Below are positions 19,045 through 28,927 of a stretch of DNA of 64,000 bases, piece by piece. The DNA comes from an uncultured Anaeroplasmataceae bacterium (GTDB taxonomy: Bacteria; Bacillota_I; Bacilli_A; Acholeplasmatales; Anaeroplasmataceae): positions 1 to 64,000 of the forward strand of contig CANQBD010000004.1 of assembly GCA_947589245.1 (NCBI GenBank), read 5' to 3'. Within the stretch, counting starts at the first letter, position 1; each line of letters begins with the position of its first letter. The translations under genes were made by a program, and so were the position numbers. The notes under the pieces are model-generated. The model worked only from the letters and a program-made list of their open reading frames with translations, did not search any database and was not told where the DNA came from.

Positions 19045-19995
19045 TTAATTTAAGCTTTCCTTGTATTCTTTAACTAACTTATCAGCTTTATTAACAAATT
19101 CTGCCAATAAAGACCAATTCCTTAGTTTGGCACCACTAGCTTTAGCGTGGCCACCACCCTCATATTCCTCTGCTAATTTATTAATAATAGGACCACGTGA
19201 TCTAAGCCGAATTCTAATCTCTTCTTTAGAATACTCTAATAAAATAGCCCATACCGGACAAAAGCCAATGCTTGAAATAGTAGATACTTGGGCGGCAGCA
19301 TCCTCATCACTAACTCCAAATCTTTCAATTTCTTCACGAGTAAGAGTAATATAAGCAAAACCATTTTCAGTAATTTTAAAGTTAGATAACACATAACCTC
19401 TTAACTTTAAATTTTCTAAAGTTTCAACAGAAAGTTGATTGTCCAGATAACCCAAATCAACTCCTTTATCAACTAATTCGGCAGCCACTTTAAATGTTTG
19501 GGATGTAACTGTTTCAAATTTAAATCTTGAAGTATCAGTTAGAATTCCCACATATAAAGCAGTAGCAGCTTCTTTCGTTAATACCCACTTATCCTTATTC
19601 TTTAAATATAATTCTGCAATAATTTGAGCACAAGCCGGAGCCTTAGTATCAACATATTGATAAGCCCCATAATCTTCAACAGGAATATGGTGATCAATCT
19701 TGATATATTCTTCAGCAAGATTATAACGCTTATCAGATAAACGTTCAGCAGTTGCACAATCAACACAAATTGATAAAGCACCTTTAAATAATTCTTCGCT
19801 AACCAATTCTGGTCTACCAATAAAAGCTACATAATCACTACTTTCACCAGTAATATAAACCTTTTTATTTGGATAATTTTCTTTAATTAAATAATATAAA
19901 CCATATTGACTACCAATACAATCGCCATCAGGTCTTACATGACCATGAATAATTATTGTATCATATTTTTCAATATATTCTTTTATCTTGTCCAT
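19045..19995 (-). CDS. DHH/DHHA1 phosphoesterase, NrnA-like (oligoribonuclease / pAp phosphatase family)
   Basis: IIHGHVRPDGDCIGSQYGL; CVDCATAERLS; IKIDHHIP; GILTDTSRF; EEYEGGGHAKASGAK. Start reassigned to MDKIKEYIEKYDTII at 19995. Confidence 0.88.
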   Translation of the reverse strand: MDKIKEYIEKYDTIIIHGHVRPDGDCIGSQYGLYYLIKENYPNKKVYITGESSDYVAFIGRPELVSEELFKGALSICVDCATAERLSDKRYNLAEEYIKIDHHIPVEDYGAYQYVDTKAPACAQIIAELYLKNKDKWVLTKEAATALYVGILTDTSRFKFETVTSQTFKVAAELVDKGVDLGYLDNQLSVETLENLKLRGYVLSNFKITENGFAYITLTREEIERFGVSDEDAAAQVSTISSIGFCPVWAILLEYSKEEIRIRLRSRGPIINKLAEEYEGGGHAKASGAKLRNWSLLAEFVNKADKLVKEYKESLN

Positions 19996-20003
19996 AAATC
20001 CTC

Positions 20004-22982
20004 CTATACACCATAAGCTGGCCATGTTCGCATTGGCCTAGTTATACCATTTAAAGTAATTATTGTATTAAACCATTCACTATCTTTTAAAATCGTATTA
20101 TTGTTAGAACAATTAACCTTTATTTCATTAACAGCATTAATAGTAACTGTAATGTTGCCGTTCATTGAAGCAAAATCAACAGCCTTTAAATATTCTTCAC
20201 CACCTTTTGTTGCCACTTCATAAATGGCTAAGGTTGTTACATAAATTTTATCAGTGTATTTTGCAACTCTATTTATAAAGTCTTGAGTTGGAAACATATT
20301 GTCCGTAGCATCTGTATATTCGTTAGATCCTGCACAACAACAAACACACACCACTTCCGGAGTAATTTCGGATAATAAAATTTCATTTGAAGAAGTTTTT
20401 GATCCGTGATGTCCACCTTTGAATAAACGACAATGAGGTAAATTATTTAACTCTACAAGACTCTTTTCACCATCCTCTTCTAAATCGCCTGTAAATAGAA
20501 AACGATTTTCACCATATTTCAATAAAACACAAACCGAATGGTTGTTTTCATCTGAACTTTTTTGATGATAAAATTTTTGATCTAATATTTCAAAGCTAAT
20601 CTTATCGTTGATTACAAATTCTTTTTTACCACCATTAGCGCCTGTTACACAATCTAACGCTGTATAATGCTTAGTGCCTGTAGCAACTAAGGCATCACGC
20701 TTATTTTCGTAATCCTTAGATATTTGACTTGAAGTATTTTTATAAGCATAATCAATAATAGTGTCACAATCATAAAGATCAAAAATTCCCTTATTAGACG
20801 TTCCCACAAAACCAGCTATATGATCCTCATGGGCATGAGTTGCAATGACATATTCTAATTTGCCGTCAGCTACACCATGTGTTTTTAAATAATTATCAAT
20901 TACCGTTGAGCTAGCTTTTCTTGAACCGGCATCAATTAAAATATCCGTATCGCCGGCTTTAATATATACACTATCACCAGCATAACGATTTCCTAATTCT
21001 AAGAAATGAATTTGTAAATCTTCTTCACTATAAATTGATGAGCTTTGAGCATATTCAGGATATAATACGGCAACCCATTCCGGATGATCAATAAATGGAT
21101 TACGATTCCCTTGATAGGATTGAACAACATTATTACGGTTTTTTTCTTTTTCACTGACAGGATCTTCATAGTGCCATTTTACTAATGTTTCTAATAAACC
21201 AAGTTCGCCATTCTTATCAGAGCTACCTGTTGAATGGTTAACCAGCTCTAAATCTAATTCATTGGCATCATCATAACGAACAACCATATACATTAAGGCT
21301 CTAGCAATATCACCTTTAACCTCATCTCTTGGTTCAAAATACGTGGAATTCCAACTATTTCCGTATTTATCGCTTGATCCATTAGACACTTCACCAAAGT
21401 CTTTATTATCTCGAATACCATTAATCGTTTTTTCAGAAGCAAATAAATGATGACAATCAGTATAAGCATAATAATTTTGATTGTTAAAACCATGACTCTT
21501 TGCCCAACTATGTTCACGATTCCAAACAATGCTTGAACTAGAAGCCCCGTCTCTATCACTCTTAGGAATAGATTGTCCTGTATAAATACAAATTATATTA
21601 TTTTGATTATTTGGATCTTCATCAGCATCTTGTAAAATTGTCCAGACATTTGCATAAGTATTTTTGGTGGTATGAGTGGATTTTAATAAAGTGTGTAGCG
21701 TTTCTTTAAAAGTGCTATCTAAATGCCCTACCATTGATTCATAATAATCTTCTAAATCAGGATTAGTTGGAGTATCAGGGTCTTCAGGTGTTTCTGGATC
21801 AGTAGGTTCACTTGGCTTTAGTGTGCTGCCACCCTCAACACCATAAGTAAAGGATAAAGAATAGAACCAAACAGTAAAATTTGATGATGAATTAATAAAA
21901 TATAAGTCCTCAGCATCTTCAACGACATAGGTGTAGGCAACACCATTAGTAATTTCACTAGTAGATGCCGTTTTTAAAATACCACTAGCATCTTTCCCTT
22001 GATAGAGTTTCATATTATCGTAGGTACCATAAACATTAGCAGATAAGGAATATAATACATAATCATCACCCTCAACTGTGAAGGTAATAGATTGTCCACC
22101 TAAAACACCAAATTCAGAATATTGACCATTTTCCGCAAAACCGGTCCATTTAATTTTTACTTTTGTTGTATCATTTAAGTAAATTACATATTCATCATCG
22201 GCAATAATGACTCCAAAAGGAATCGTTACAACCCCTTCTGATTTAGTAACTTTAGTCGTAATATCTACTGAATCCGAACTATCATCAGGAACATAGCCGT
22301 CATAATCACTACAAACAATAATAATCTTTTTAATATAGATAGCCTTTGAAGAGGTCTGAGTATAGTCAAAGGCTACTTTCCCATCAACACTATTAAATGT
22401 AAACAGATATTCTGTAGAAGTTGAAGTTAAAGTAGTTGAAGCCGATTTATTATCACCAACAGATACTGTAAAGGAACCACTTATTTGCGATGCACCAGAG
22501 GTCTCGATAGTAAGACTATTAACACCTTTAAATTCAATCTCTGAAATTAATTTTAAAGATTTAAATGGCTTATTACCAGAACCAAATTGTTGACCTTTTG
22601 CATTACTTGAATCATAACCCCAATAACCACCATCGCCACTAAGAGTCCATTCTACACCACCTAAATCAACAGTACCATTAGTACTAAATTTAGTAGAATC
22701 AAACATATAACTATATGTCTTTGTTGCTGGCTCTACAGGCTCCTCAGGAGTCTCTTTTGAAACTTTATAACCACAAACAAGACAAGTATCTTCTAAATAA
22801 GTATGCTTACCATAATTAGAGATCTCACTTTTATGTTCACATGTAGCATCATGCCAATGGTAATTTTCATCATAATTCCATTCGGTTTCAAATGTGTGTT
22901 CGTGAGCTGGAGTAAGTAAATTACAAGAGCACAGCATTATTAATGTCAATACTAAAATCAGGAATGTAAAAAACCTCTTCAT
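20004..22982 (-). CDS. secreted lipoprotein: Cys/His-rich N-terminus + endonuclease I domain + ComEC-like metallo-beta-lactamase domain
   Basis: Lipobox MLCSC; HEHTFETEWNYDENYHWHDATC...CLVCGY; SSSIVWNREHSWAKSHGF..YTDCHHLFASEKTINGIRDNKDFG (endonuclease I-like); LEYVIATHAHEDHIAGF, FLFTGDLEEDG, KGGHHGSKTSS (ComEC-like MBL). Confidence 0.85.
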   Translation of the reverse strand: MKRFFTFLILVLTLIMLCSCNLLTPAHEHTFETEWNYDENYHWHDATCEHKSEISNYGKHTYLEDTCLVCGYKVSKETPEEPVEPATKTYSYMFDSTKFSTNGTVDLGGVEWTLSGDGGYWGYDSSNAKGQQFGSGNKPFKSLKLISEIEFKGVNSLTIETSGASQISGSFTVSVGDNKSASTTLTSTSTEYLFTFNSVDGKVAFDYTQTSSKAIYIKKIIIVCSDYDGYVPDDSSDSVDITTKVTKSEGVVTIPFGVIIADDEYVIYLNDTTKVKIKWTGFAENGQYSEFGVLGGQSITFTVEGDDYVLYSLSANVYGTYDNMKLYQGKDASGILKTASTSEITNGVAYTYVVEDAEDLYFINSSSNFTVWFYSLSFTYGVEGGSTLKPSEPTDPETPEDPDTPTNPDLEDYYESMVGHLDSTFKETLHTLLKSTHTTKNTYANVWTILQDADEDPNNQNNIICIYTGQSIPKSDRDGASSSSIVWNREHSWAKSHGFNNQNYYAYTDCHHLFASEKTINGIRDNKDFGEVSNGSSDKYGNSWNSTYFEPRDEVKGDIARALMYMVVRYDDANELDLELVNHSTGSSDKNGELGLLETLVKWHYEDPVSEKEKNRNNVVQSYQGNRNPFIDHPEWVAVLYPEYAQSSSIYSEEDLQIHFLELGNRYAGDSVYIKAGDTDILIDAGSRKASSTVIDNYLKTHGVADGKLEYVIATHAHEDHIAGFVGTSNKGIFDLYDCDTIIDYAYKNTSSQISKDYENKRDALVATGTKHYTALDCVTGANGGKKEFVINDKISFEILDQKFYHQKSSDENNHSVCVLLKYGENRFLFTGDLEEDGEKSLVELNNLPHCRLFKGGHHGSKTSSNEILLSEITPEVVCVCCCAGSNEYTDATDNMFPTQDFINRVAKYTDKIYVTTLAIYEVATKGGEEYLKAVDFASMNGNITVTINAVNEIKVNCSNNNTILKDSEWFNTIITLNGITRPMRTWPAYGV

Positions 22983-23053
22983 AGTTTTACCTCCATTATA
23001 ATTAATTATAACATATTACCCTGGTTTAACCAAAGGTTAATTTATTTTTGGAT

Positions 23054-23086
23054 AAAAAAAGAGATAAAGCATTACGCCTTATCTCT
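23054..23086 (-). terminator. rho-independent terminator
   Basis: Minus strand AGAGATAAGGCGTAATGCTTTATCTCT followed by T7. Confidence 0.75.
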
Positions 23087-23146
23087 AGATTCATATAATT
23101 TATTAAAATTATTCAGCATGTAATTTGAGCAGACTCTTTATTAATA

Positions 23147-25225
23147 TTAATTAATAAAAGCTCCACCAACACTTACATTATAATAGTTTCCTTCTGCGGA
23201 TGGGTAACCAGTCATCACAATTTTAACTGATACAATTCCTACACCTGTTAAGGCTACACTATTATTACCAACACTTACATTGTTTATTACAGCAGTTGCA
23301 ACTTCCTCACCAGCTGCATTGTAACCATAAACTGTGAAGCAGTTTTGACTTGCTGCTGAAGTTTTTGAATTTTTATTTAAAGAGTTAATAATAATTACTA
23401 CATTAACCTCTGATTGAGCTGCAAACGTTGCAGATTGTAATCCCATATTCTCATAATTAAATTTTAAGCCACCATCACCATAGAAGCTTGGATTAGGATA
23501 TGAAGCGTTGTTTGTAAGATATGTGAAATCACCTTGAACTGCACTTTCAAATACAGAACTTGCTAACATGTCTGGTCTACCATTTAACCAATTTTCATCA
23601 ACTGGAGTTATTTGTGGATTTTTATACCAGTTTAAGAAACCATATACTGTAACTGTTGCACCAGCAGTTAATTTTTCTGATAATGTAACACTATATGCAG
23701 CAGCATTTGCATAAACTTGAATTTGCTTGTCAGCATCAACCTTAACATAATAGTTGTTACCGTCAACTACTACTTCACCAGTAACCTTTACAAGCTTACC
23801 TTGAATCTTCTCAAGCTCTTCAGTATTACCTACTAAAGAATTAATATCAGCATAAGAAGGTAATATACCAGCACCATCTACAGTAACATCATCTAATTTT
23901 TTAATAACAAATTCATTTAGACCATTATATGCTGATATAGTTGCATTAGTAACAGAAATTAATTTACCAACAACAACCTTTTCTTGCCATGTAGCTAATT
24001 CAGCTGCTTTTGTATCAGCGTCTTTGCTTCGTACGAAATATAAATAAATTGATTCACCGGCATAGTTTTGAACTGTTGCTGCCAAATATGAATTATTTAC
24101 AAGAGCTGCAGTTACAACACCTTTAAATTCATTTACTTCTGGCTCTGGCTCTGGTTCTGGTTCTACTGTACCTTGAGAAACAAGTGTGATTGAATCAGCA
24201 GCTAATGGATGAATTTGAGCAGCATTATACCAACCTAAGACACCACTAACACTAATAACTGCACCAACTTTAATTTCTAATGCCTCATAAGCTTTATAAG
24301 CATCACTATCAGTTGGTGTAATATAAGTATTAATTCTTACAACAATTTGCTTATTAGCATCTTCAGCATCACCAACAGTGATATTCCATCTGCCAGATGA
24401 ATCCTTAGAATCAACCTTAACAACTGTTAAATTAGTAAAATGAACTAATTGATTTTGATAATCTAAAGAAACGCCTGTTCCGTTAGTTACCAAAGAAGTA
24501 ATATCTGTATCCTTTGGAGTAACCTTTTCACTAGAAACTAGGTTATATGTACAACCAGCTGAACTGAATTCTCTTAAACCATTATATAATGCCTTTTCGC
24601 CAGTAACTATAATTGTATTACCAACTACTAATTCATTGGCATATTGATCTGCAGTACATTTTAATCTATAAGCATAAACACCACCAACACCACTAATGTC
24701 TTGTAAATAAACAGAAGTGTTGCCGTATGATTCAGCATATGGCTCTTTAGCTACAATAACACCTTCCATTGTTACTACTTTGCCACCACTTTCTTCATCA
24801 TATTCTTGAATAGTAGTTGCTTTAAATTTAGGTACAGTGAATTCAAATTCCTTAACATAAGAATCTGTCTTATCTGGATTTTCTAATTTAGCAGATAATT
24901 TGACTGCCTGATTACTATCAAAATTAGTAATATAATTAACTGTGATAGTATAGAAATTTCCATCTTCAGTAGCATCACCTACAGAAGCAACAGCATTTGA
25001 AGATGTCCAAGTAACAGTATAAGTTACTTTGTCATCTCCGGTAACCTTAGCAGGAACATCAAAATCACCTGTTACAGAATCTGACTTGTCTTGAGGTAAA
25101 ATAATTTTCTTAGCAGCTAATTCAGCACCGCTAGGAGCTTTGTCATTACTACCACAAGATACAAGCGTAAATAGTCCTAAAACTAAAGTTAAAACTAAAA
25201 CACTTAATTTTTTAATGCTTTTCAT
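23147..25225 (-). CDS. lipoprotein with repeated OB-fold-like (nuclease-associated) domains
   Basis: Lipobox LVSC; at least three segments of the form VTMEGVIVAKE...YLQD..GVYAYRL..VGNTIIVTGEKALYNGL, as in OB-fold domains of secreted nucleases. Confidence 0.65.
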   Translation of the reverse strand: MKSIKKLSVLVLTLVLGLFTLVSCGSNDKAPSGAELAAKKIILPQDKSDSVTGDFDVPAKVTGDDKVTYTVTWTSSNAVASVGDATEDGNFYTITVNYITNFDSNQAVKLSAKLENPDKTDSYVKEFEFTVPKFKATTIQEYDEESGGKVVTMEGVIVAKEPYAESYGNTSVYLQDISGVGGVYAYRLKCTADQYANELVVGNTIIVTGEKALYNGLREFSSAGCTYNLVSSEKVTPKDTDITSLVTNGTGVSLDYQNQLVHFTNLTVVKVDSKDSSGRWNITVGDAEDANKQIVVRINTYITPTDSDAYKAYEALEIKVGAVISVSGVLGWYNAAQIHPLAADSITLVSQGTVEPEPEPEPEVNEFKGVVTAALVNNSYLAATVQNYAGESIYLYFVRSKDADTKAAELATWQEKVVVGKLISVTNATISAYNGLNEFVIKKLDDVTVDGAGILPSYADINSLVGNTEELEKIQGKLVKVTGEVVVDGNNYYVKVDADKQIQVYANAAAYSVTLSEKLTAGATVTVYGFLNWYKNPQITPVDENWLNGRPDMLASSVFESAVQGDFTYLTNNASYPNPSFYGDGGLKFNYENMGLQSATFAAQSEVNVVIIINSLNKNSKTSAASQNCFTVYGYNAAGEEVATAVINNVSVGNNSVALTGVGIVSVKIVMTGYPSAEGNYYNVSVGGAFIN

Positions 25226-25251
25226 TTTTCTTCTCCTTAATTTTTTTTATT

Positions 25252-26568
25252 TTAACGAATGACTACGTCACTCATTGAAATAAGCTTAATTTGATATGCA
25301 CCTTCGTATTTTTCGACAATGCCTGTTACATCAAGAGTTTTACCTTCAAAATTTGAAGCTAAAACAATTTTGTTAAGATCTACATCATATTGTCCACTAC
25401 GATCAACAATAATTACCGTTCTAACTGTAATTTCAACACCATCAACTTCACAATAAATAGAAATTGCCCCATTACTGCTACTACCAGGTGTATTTGTAGT
25501 ATAAGTACTCTTAACTACTAAATTTTTTAATGTAACTAAATTAAATTCAATAGCGTGATTAGCAATATCAAGATCACTAACACTAATTTCTTGAGGAACA
25601 ACAGGTACGTTTTCTTCAACAGCTCTAAGATTATTAACATCGTTTGATAATTTTTTATCAACAACATCCGTTATTTGATAAACACCAGCCGCCTCATAAT
25701 AAGTAACGGTACCAGTAAGTTTAACTCTAACTCCAATCTGCATAATACCTGTGCTTGTTTTGTGATATACTTGAATACCATAGGTAACACCAGTTTCTAA
25801 ATCTGTATCAATTAAATAGTATTCATCACCAGCAATTCTGGCTACGGTAGCTGTTAAAGCCACCTTTTGAAGATAATATTCACTTTCATTGCCTTTTTCA
25901 GCAAGACTATCTTTTAATTCCTTTAAAGAAATTTCAGATGCTCCATCATAACAATAGCCAGGCTCTTTTTCACCCCAAATTTTAATCTTTTGGTTACGAG
26001 CTTGATTAGCCGCTTTAGCAATAACTTCTGCATAACGCTTTGAGTCACTATTGTTATTAGAAGGAGATAAGCCTTCTTGAACAAGCTCAAGATTTAACAA
26101 ACGATAATCAGCCGTTTCAGTAGCTTTATACCATACCCAAACTAGATAACGACCATAACCATCTAAGTTAGTTTTATTGCCATCTGATTCAAGTACAATT
26201 GAAACCGCATTGTTAACGATACCTTTTGTAAAAGCAGAGGCTGTTACACCCCAAGGTTCAACTTTAGCTGTTGATTCAGGGGTGTTAATGCCTAAAAATC
26301 TAAGTTTTAATATTGTGCCAGTACTATCTGTAACATGAATTGTATCACCATCAATGGCCTGAAGAAGCTTAACCTCGCCCATGCCATCTCTTTGAAATTC
26401 TTTTCCTGTAATACTAGCTGTTAATTTTGTTTCTTCTACATAATCTACTATTTCAGTAGAATTCACTGGAGGTTCTTTTTCTTCATTGTTTTCGCCACCA
26501 CAACTCATTAATTGCAATGAGAATAAGGCTACAAGAAGAAAAATTAATAAATACTTTAATTTCTTCAT
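25252..26568 (-). CDS. thermonuclease (SNase)-like lipoprotein with C-terminal OB-fold-like region
   Basis: Lipobox LMSC; VKLLQAIDGDTIHVTDSTGTILKLRFLGINTPES...NLDGYGRYLVWVWYK...LNLELVQEGLS matches the staphylococcal nuclease catalytic framework. Confidence 0.88.
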   Translation of the reverse strand: MKKLKYLLIFLLVALFSLQLMSCGGENNEEKEPPVNSTEIVDYVEETKLTASITGKEFQRDGMGEVKLLQAIDGDTIHVTDSTGTILKLRFLGINTPESTAKVEPWGVTASAFTKGIVNNAVSIVLESDGNKTNLDGYGRYLVWVWYKATETADYRLLNLELVQEGLSPSNNNSDSKRYAEVIAKAANQARNQKIKIWGEKEPGYCYDGASEISLKELKDSLAEKGNESEYYLQKVALTATVARIAGDEYYLIDTDLETGVTYGIQVYHKTSTGIMQIGVRVKLTGTVTYYEAAGVYQITDVVDKKLSNDVNNLRAVEENVPVVPQEISVSDLDIANHAIEFNLVTLKNLVVKSTYTTNTPGSSSNGAISIYCEVDGVEITVRTVIIVDRSGQYDVDLNKIVLASNFEGKTLDVTGIVEKYEGAYQIKLISMSDVVIR

Positions 26569-26584
26569 ATTTTTTTATTTAATC

Positions 26585-27964
26585 TTATAAACCTGATTGA
26601 TAATAACACTCATCAATTGCATTTTGGAAAATACGTTCAATGTCAGCGTCATTATTGCTAGCTAATTGCATAATTTGGATAAATAAAGCACCAACTTCAT
26701 CACGAGCAGTAGCTGAACCAACAAATACAGCTGAAGTGAAATAATTTTCTCTTTGAGCTAATGCTTGCTTTGCAGCAGCTGCAGCAATACCAGTTGAATA
26801 ACCATTAGCCTTAGCTAGTTCTTCTTGATATGCAGGTAAATTAGCTGCAGAATTAGTAACAGGTAAGTAACCAGTTGCTAATGCAAATCTTGCTTGAACC
26901 TGATTATTTAATAAATATTGAGTCCATAACCAAGCAGCTAATACTTGTTGAGGATTTTCATTTTTGAATAAAACTAATGATGGACCTTGAGAAATAACCT
27001 TTAAATCCTTATTAGGTGCATGAGGAATTGGGGCAACGCCTGTTTCAAATGCGCCTGCTGAATTTGCTTGATATGTAGCACCAGCTGTAGAACCAATACA
27101 CATATAAGCCTTAACTTCTGCAGATAAATCAGTCATTAAGCTGTTTGTATAAGAACCACCATTTAATTCCTGAGTTGTAAAATAACCTAAATCATACTTT
27201 TCTTTAAAAGTCTTCATAAGGCCTCTCATACCTTCGTTGTTGAAATCAAATGAGTTTGGTGAAGTATAACCATAACCATAGGTTTCAGCTAAAGTGATGA
27301 ATAAATTACCTTCACTATCATAGCCTAGAGGACAAGCGTTAGGATCAATTTGCTTAATAGCTGCACATACATCCCACATTTCATCCCAAGTTGTAGGAAC
27401 AGTTAAATGATTTTCTTCGAAGAATGTCTTATTATAGAATAATGCTTCTGTTGATCTTAAGAATGGCACTGTATAAGTAAGACCATCACCAAATTGAGCG
27501 CCTTCTTCAAGGAATGCTGTAACGAAATCCTCACGGGAAGGTGTGTCAAAAGCTACTTCAGAACCACCAAATCCATACTTAGAATTGCTCATAACATCAT
27601 CTAATGAAACAGTAATTTGAGCTTCATTATATAAAGCTACGTGGTCAGGATAGCAATAAGCCACATCTGGATATTGTTGTACACCCATATTCATAAGAAT
27701 TTGGTCACGTACATCATCATAACCACCAATGTATTCTGATTCAATTGTGATGTTTGGATAATAAACCTTAAATTCATCAATTGTCTCATTTAAATACACT
27801 TGAAGATTCTGACCCATTGTGTTCCAGAATTTAACTGTTACTGGTGTTTCTGTGTCAAATTCTTCTGGACAAGTAAAGTTTGGTCTTGCCTTTTGACCAC
27901 CACATGAAGCTAAAGTAGCAACTGTAGCAACTCCTAATAATGCTGTAATAATTTTCTTTTTCAT
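26585..27964 (-). CDS. ABC transporter substrate-binding lipoprotein (CUT1, UgpB-like)
   Basis: Lipobox LASC; VTVKFWNTMGQNLQVYLNETIDEFKVYYPNITIESEYIGGYDD; LFYNKTFFEENHLTVPTTWDEMWD. Confidence 0.85.
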   Translation of the reverse strand: MKKKIITALLGVATVATLASCGGQKARPNFTCPEEFDTETPVTVKFWNTMGQNLQVYLNETIDEFKVYYPNITIESEYIGGYDDVRDQILMNMGVQQYPDVAYCYPDHVALYNEAQITVSLDDVMSNSKYGFGGSEVAFDTPSREDFVTAFLEEGAQFGDGLTYTVPFLRSTEALFYNKTFFEENHLTVPTTWDEMWDVCAAIKQIDPNACPLGYDSEGNLFITLAETYGYGYTSPNSFDFNNEGMRGLMKTFKEKYDLGYFTTQELNGGSYTNSLMTDLSAEVKAYMCIGSTAGATYQANSAGAFETGVAPIPHAPNKDLKVISQGPSLVLFKNENPQQVLAAWLWTQYLLNNQVQARFALATGYLPVTNSAANLPAYQEELAKANGYSTGIAAAAAKQALAQRENYFTSAVFVGSATARDEVGALFIQIMQLASNNDADIERIFQNAIDECYYQSGL

Positions 27965-27985
27965 TTTCTTCTCCTATTTCTTTTT

Positions 27986-28915
27986 TTATCCCTTAGTACC
28001 GCTTCTAGCTACGCCCCTCATGATATATTTTCTAAAGAAAACAAATATCAAGAATAGCGGAATAGAAACGATAGTAACGGCCGCCATGTTTAATGGATAA
28101 TCAATCATGCCTGTTGCTGTATCTGTAAAAGCAGACCGTAATCCATTTGTGATAAGCCAGTAGCTACCATCTGTTCCAGATGATACAAGTCTTGGCCAAA
28201 TATAAGAATTCCATGCCCCCATCATTTTCATAATGGTAATTGTAATAATTGTAGGCATAGCAAGTGGAATCATAACCTTAGTTAGATATTTAAAATCGCT
28301 TGTTCCATCAACCTTAGCAGCATAATATAAGGAATCTGGAATTTGCTTGAAGTTTTGTCTTAATAAATAAATATAGAAGACACTCACTAAGAATGGAACA
28401 ATTAATACTACATAAGAGTTTTTCCAACCCCATAAAGTAACTGTATTAAAGTTTGTTAAAGTAAACATTTCACCTGGAATCATCATTGTTGCAAGTAAAA
28501 GACTAAATAATAAATCGCGCCCTTTAAACTTCAACCTTGAGAAAGCGAAAGCTGATAAAATTGTAATAATTAAAGATAGAAATGTTGAAACAACGCCAAC
28601 GATTACGGTATTTAACATATATCTACCAAAATCTGCACCATTAGCTGTCCAAGCTCTAGCATAATTATCCCATCTAACATCAAGTGGAACAAATGTTGGT
28701 ACTGCCTTGTTATATTCTTCTAATGTTTTTAGTGATGAGTTAATCATCCAATAGAATGGGAATATCATAATTAAGGCAACCAAAATCAATAGTGCATAAA
28801 TAATAACAAGTCTTACTACTTTAAAAATCTTTTGATTTCTTTCTGCTCGCTTAAGTTGATCGGCAGATTTAATGTAAGATGATAATAGTTGTTCGTTTTC
28901 TACTGTCTTTTGCAT
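27986..28915 (-). CDS. CUT1 ABC transporter permease (UgpE/MalG-like)
   Basis: PDSLYYAAKVDGTSDFKYLTKVMIPLAMP EAA motif, six hydrophobic segments. Confidence 0.85.
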   Translation of the reverse strand: MQKTVENEQLLSSYIKSADQLKRAERNQKIFKVVRLVIIYALLILVALIMIFPFYWMINSSLKTLEEYNKAVPTFVPLDVRWDNYARAWTANGADFGRYMLNTVIVGVVSTFLSLIITILSAFAFSRLKFKGRDLLFSLLLATMMIPGEMFTLTNFNTVTLWGWKNSYVVLIVPFLVSVFYIYLLRQNFKQIPDSLYYAAKVDGTSDFKYLTKVMIPLAMPTIITITIMKMMGAWNSYIWPRLVSSGTDGSYWLITNGLRSAFTDTATGMIDYPLNMAAVTIVSIPLFLIFVFFRKYIMRGVARSGTKG

Positions 28916-28927
28916 CAGCGTTACCTC

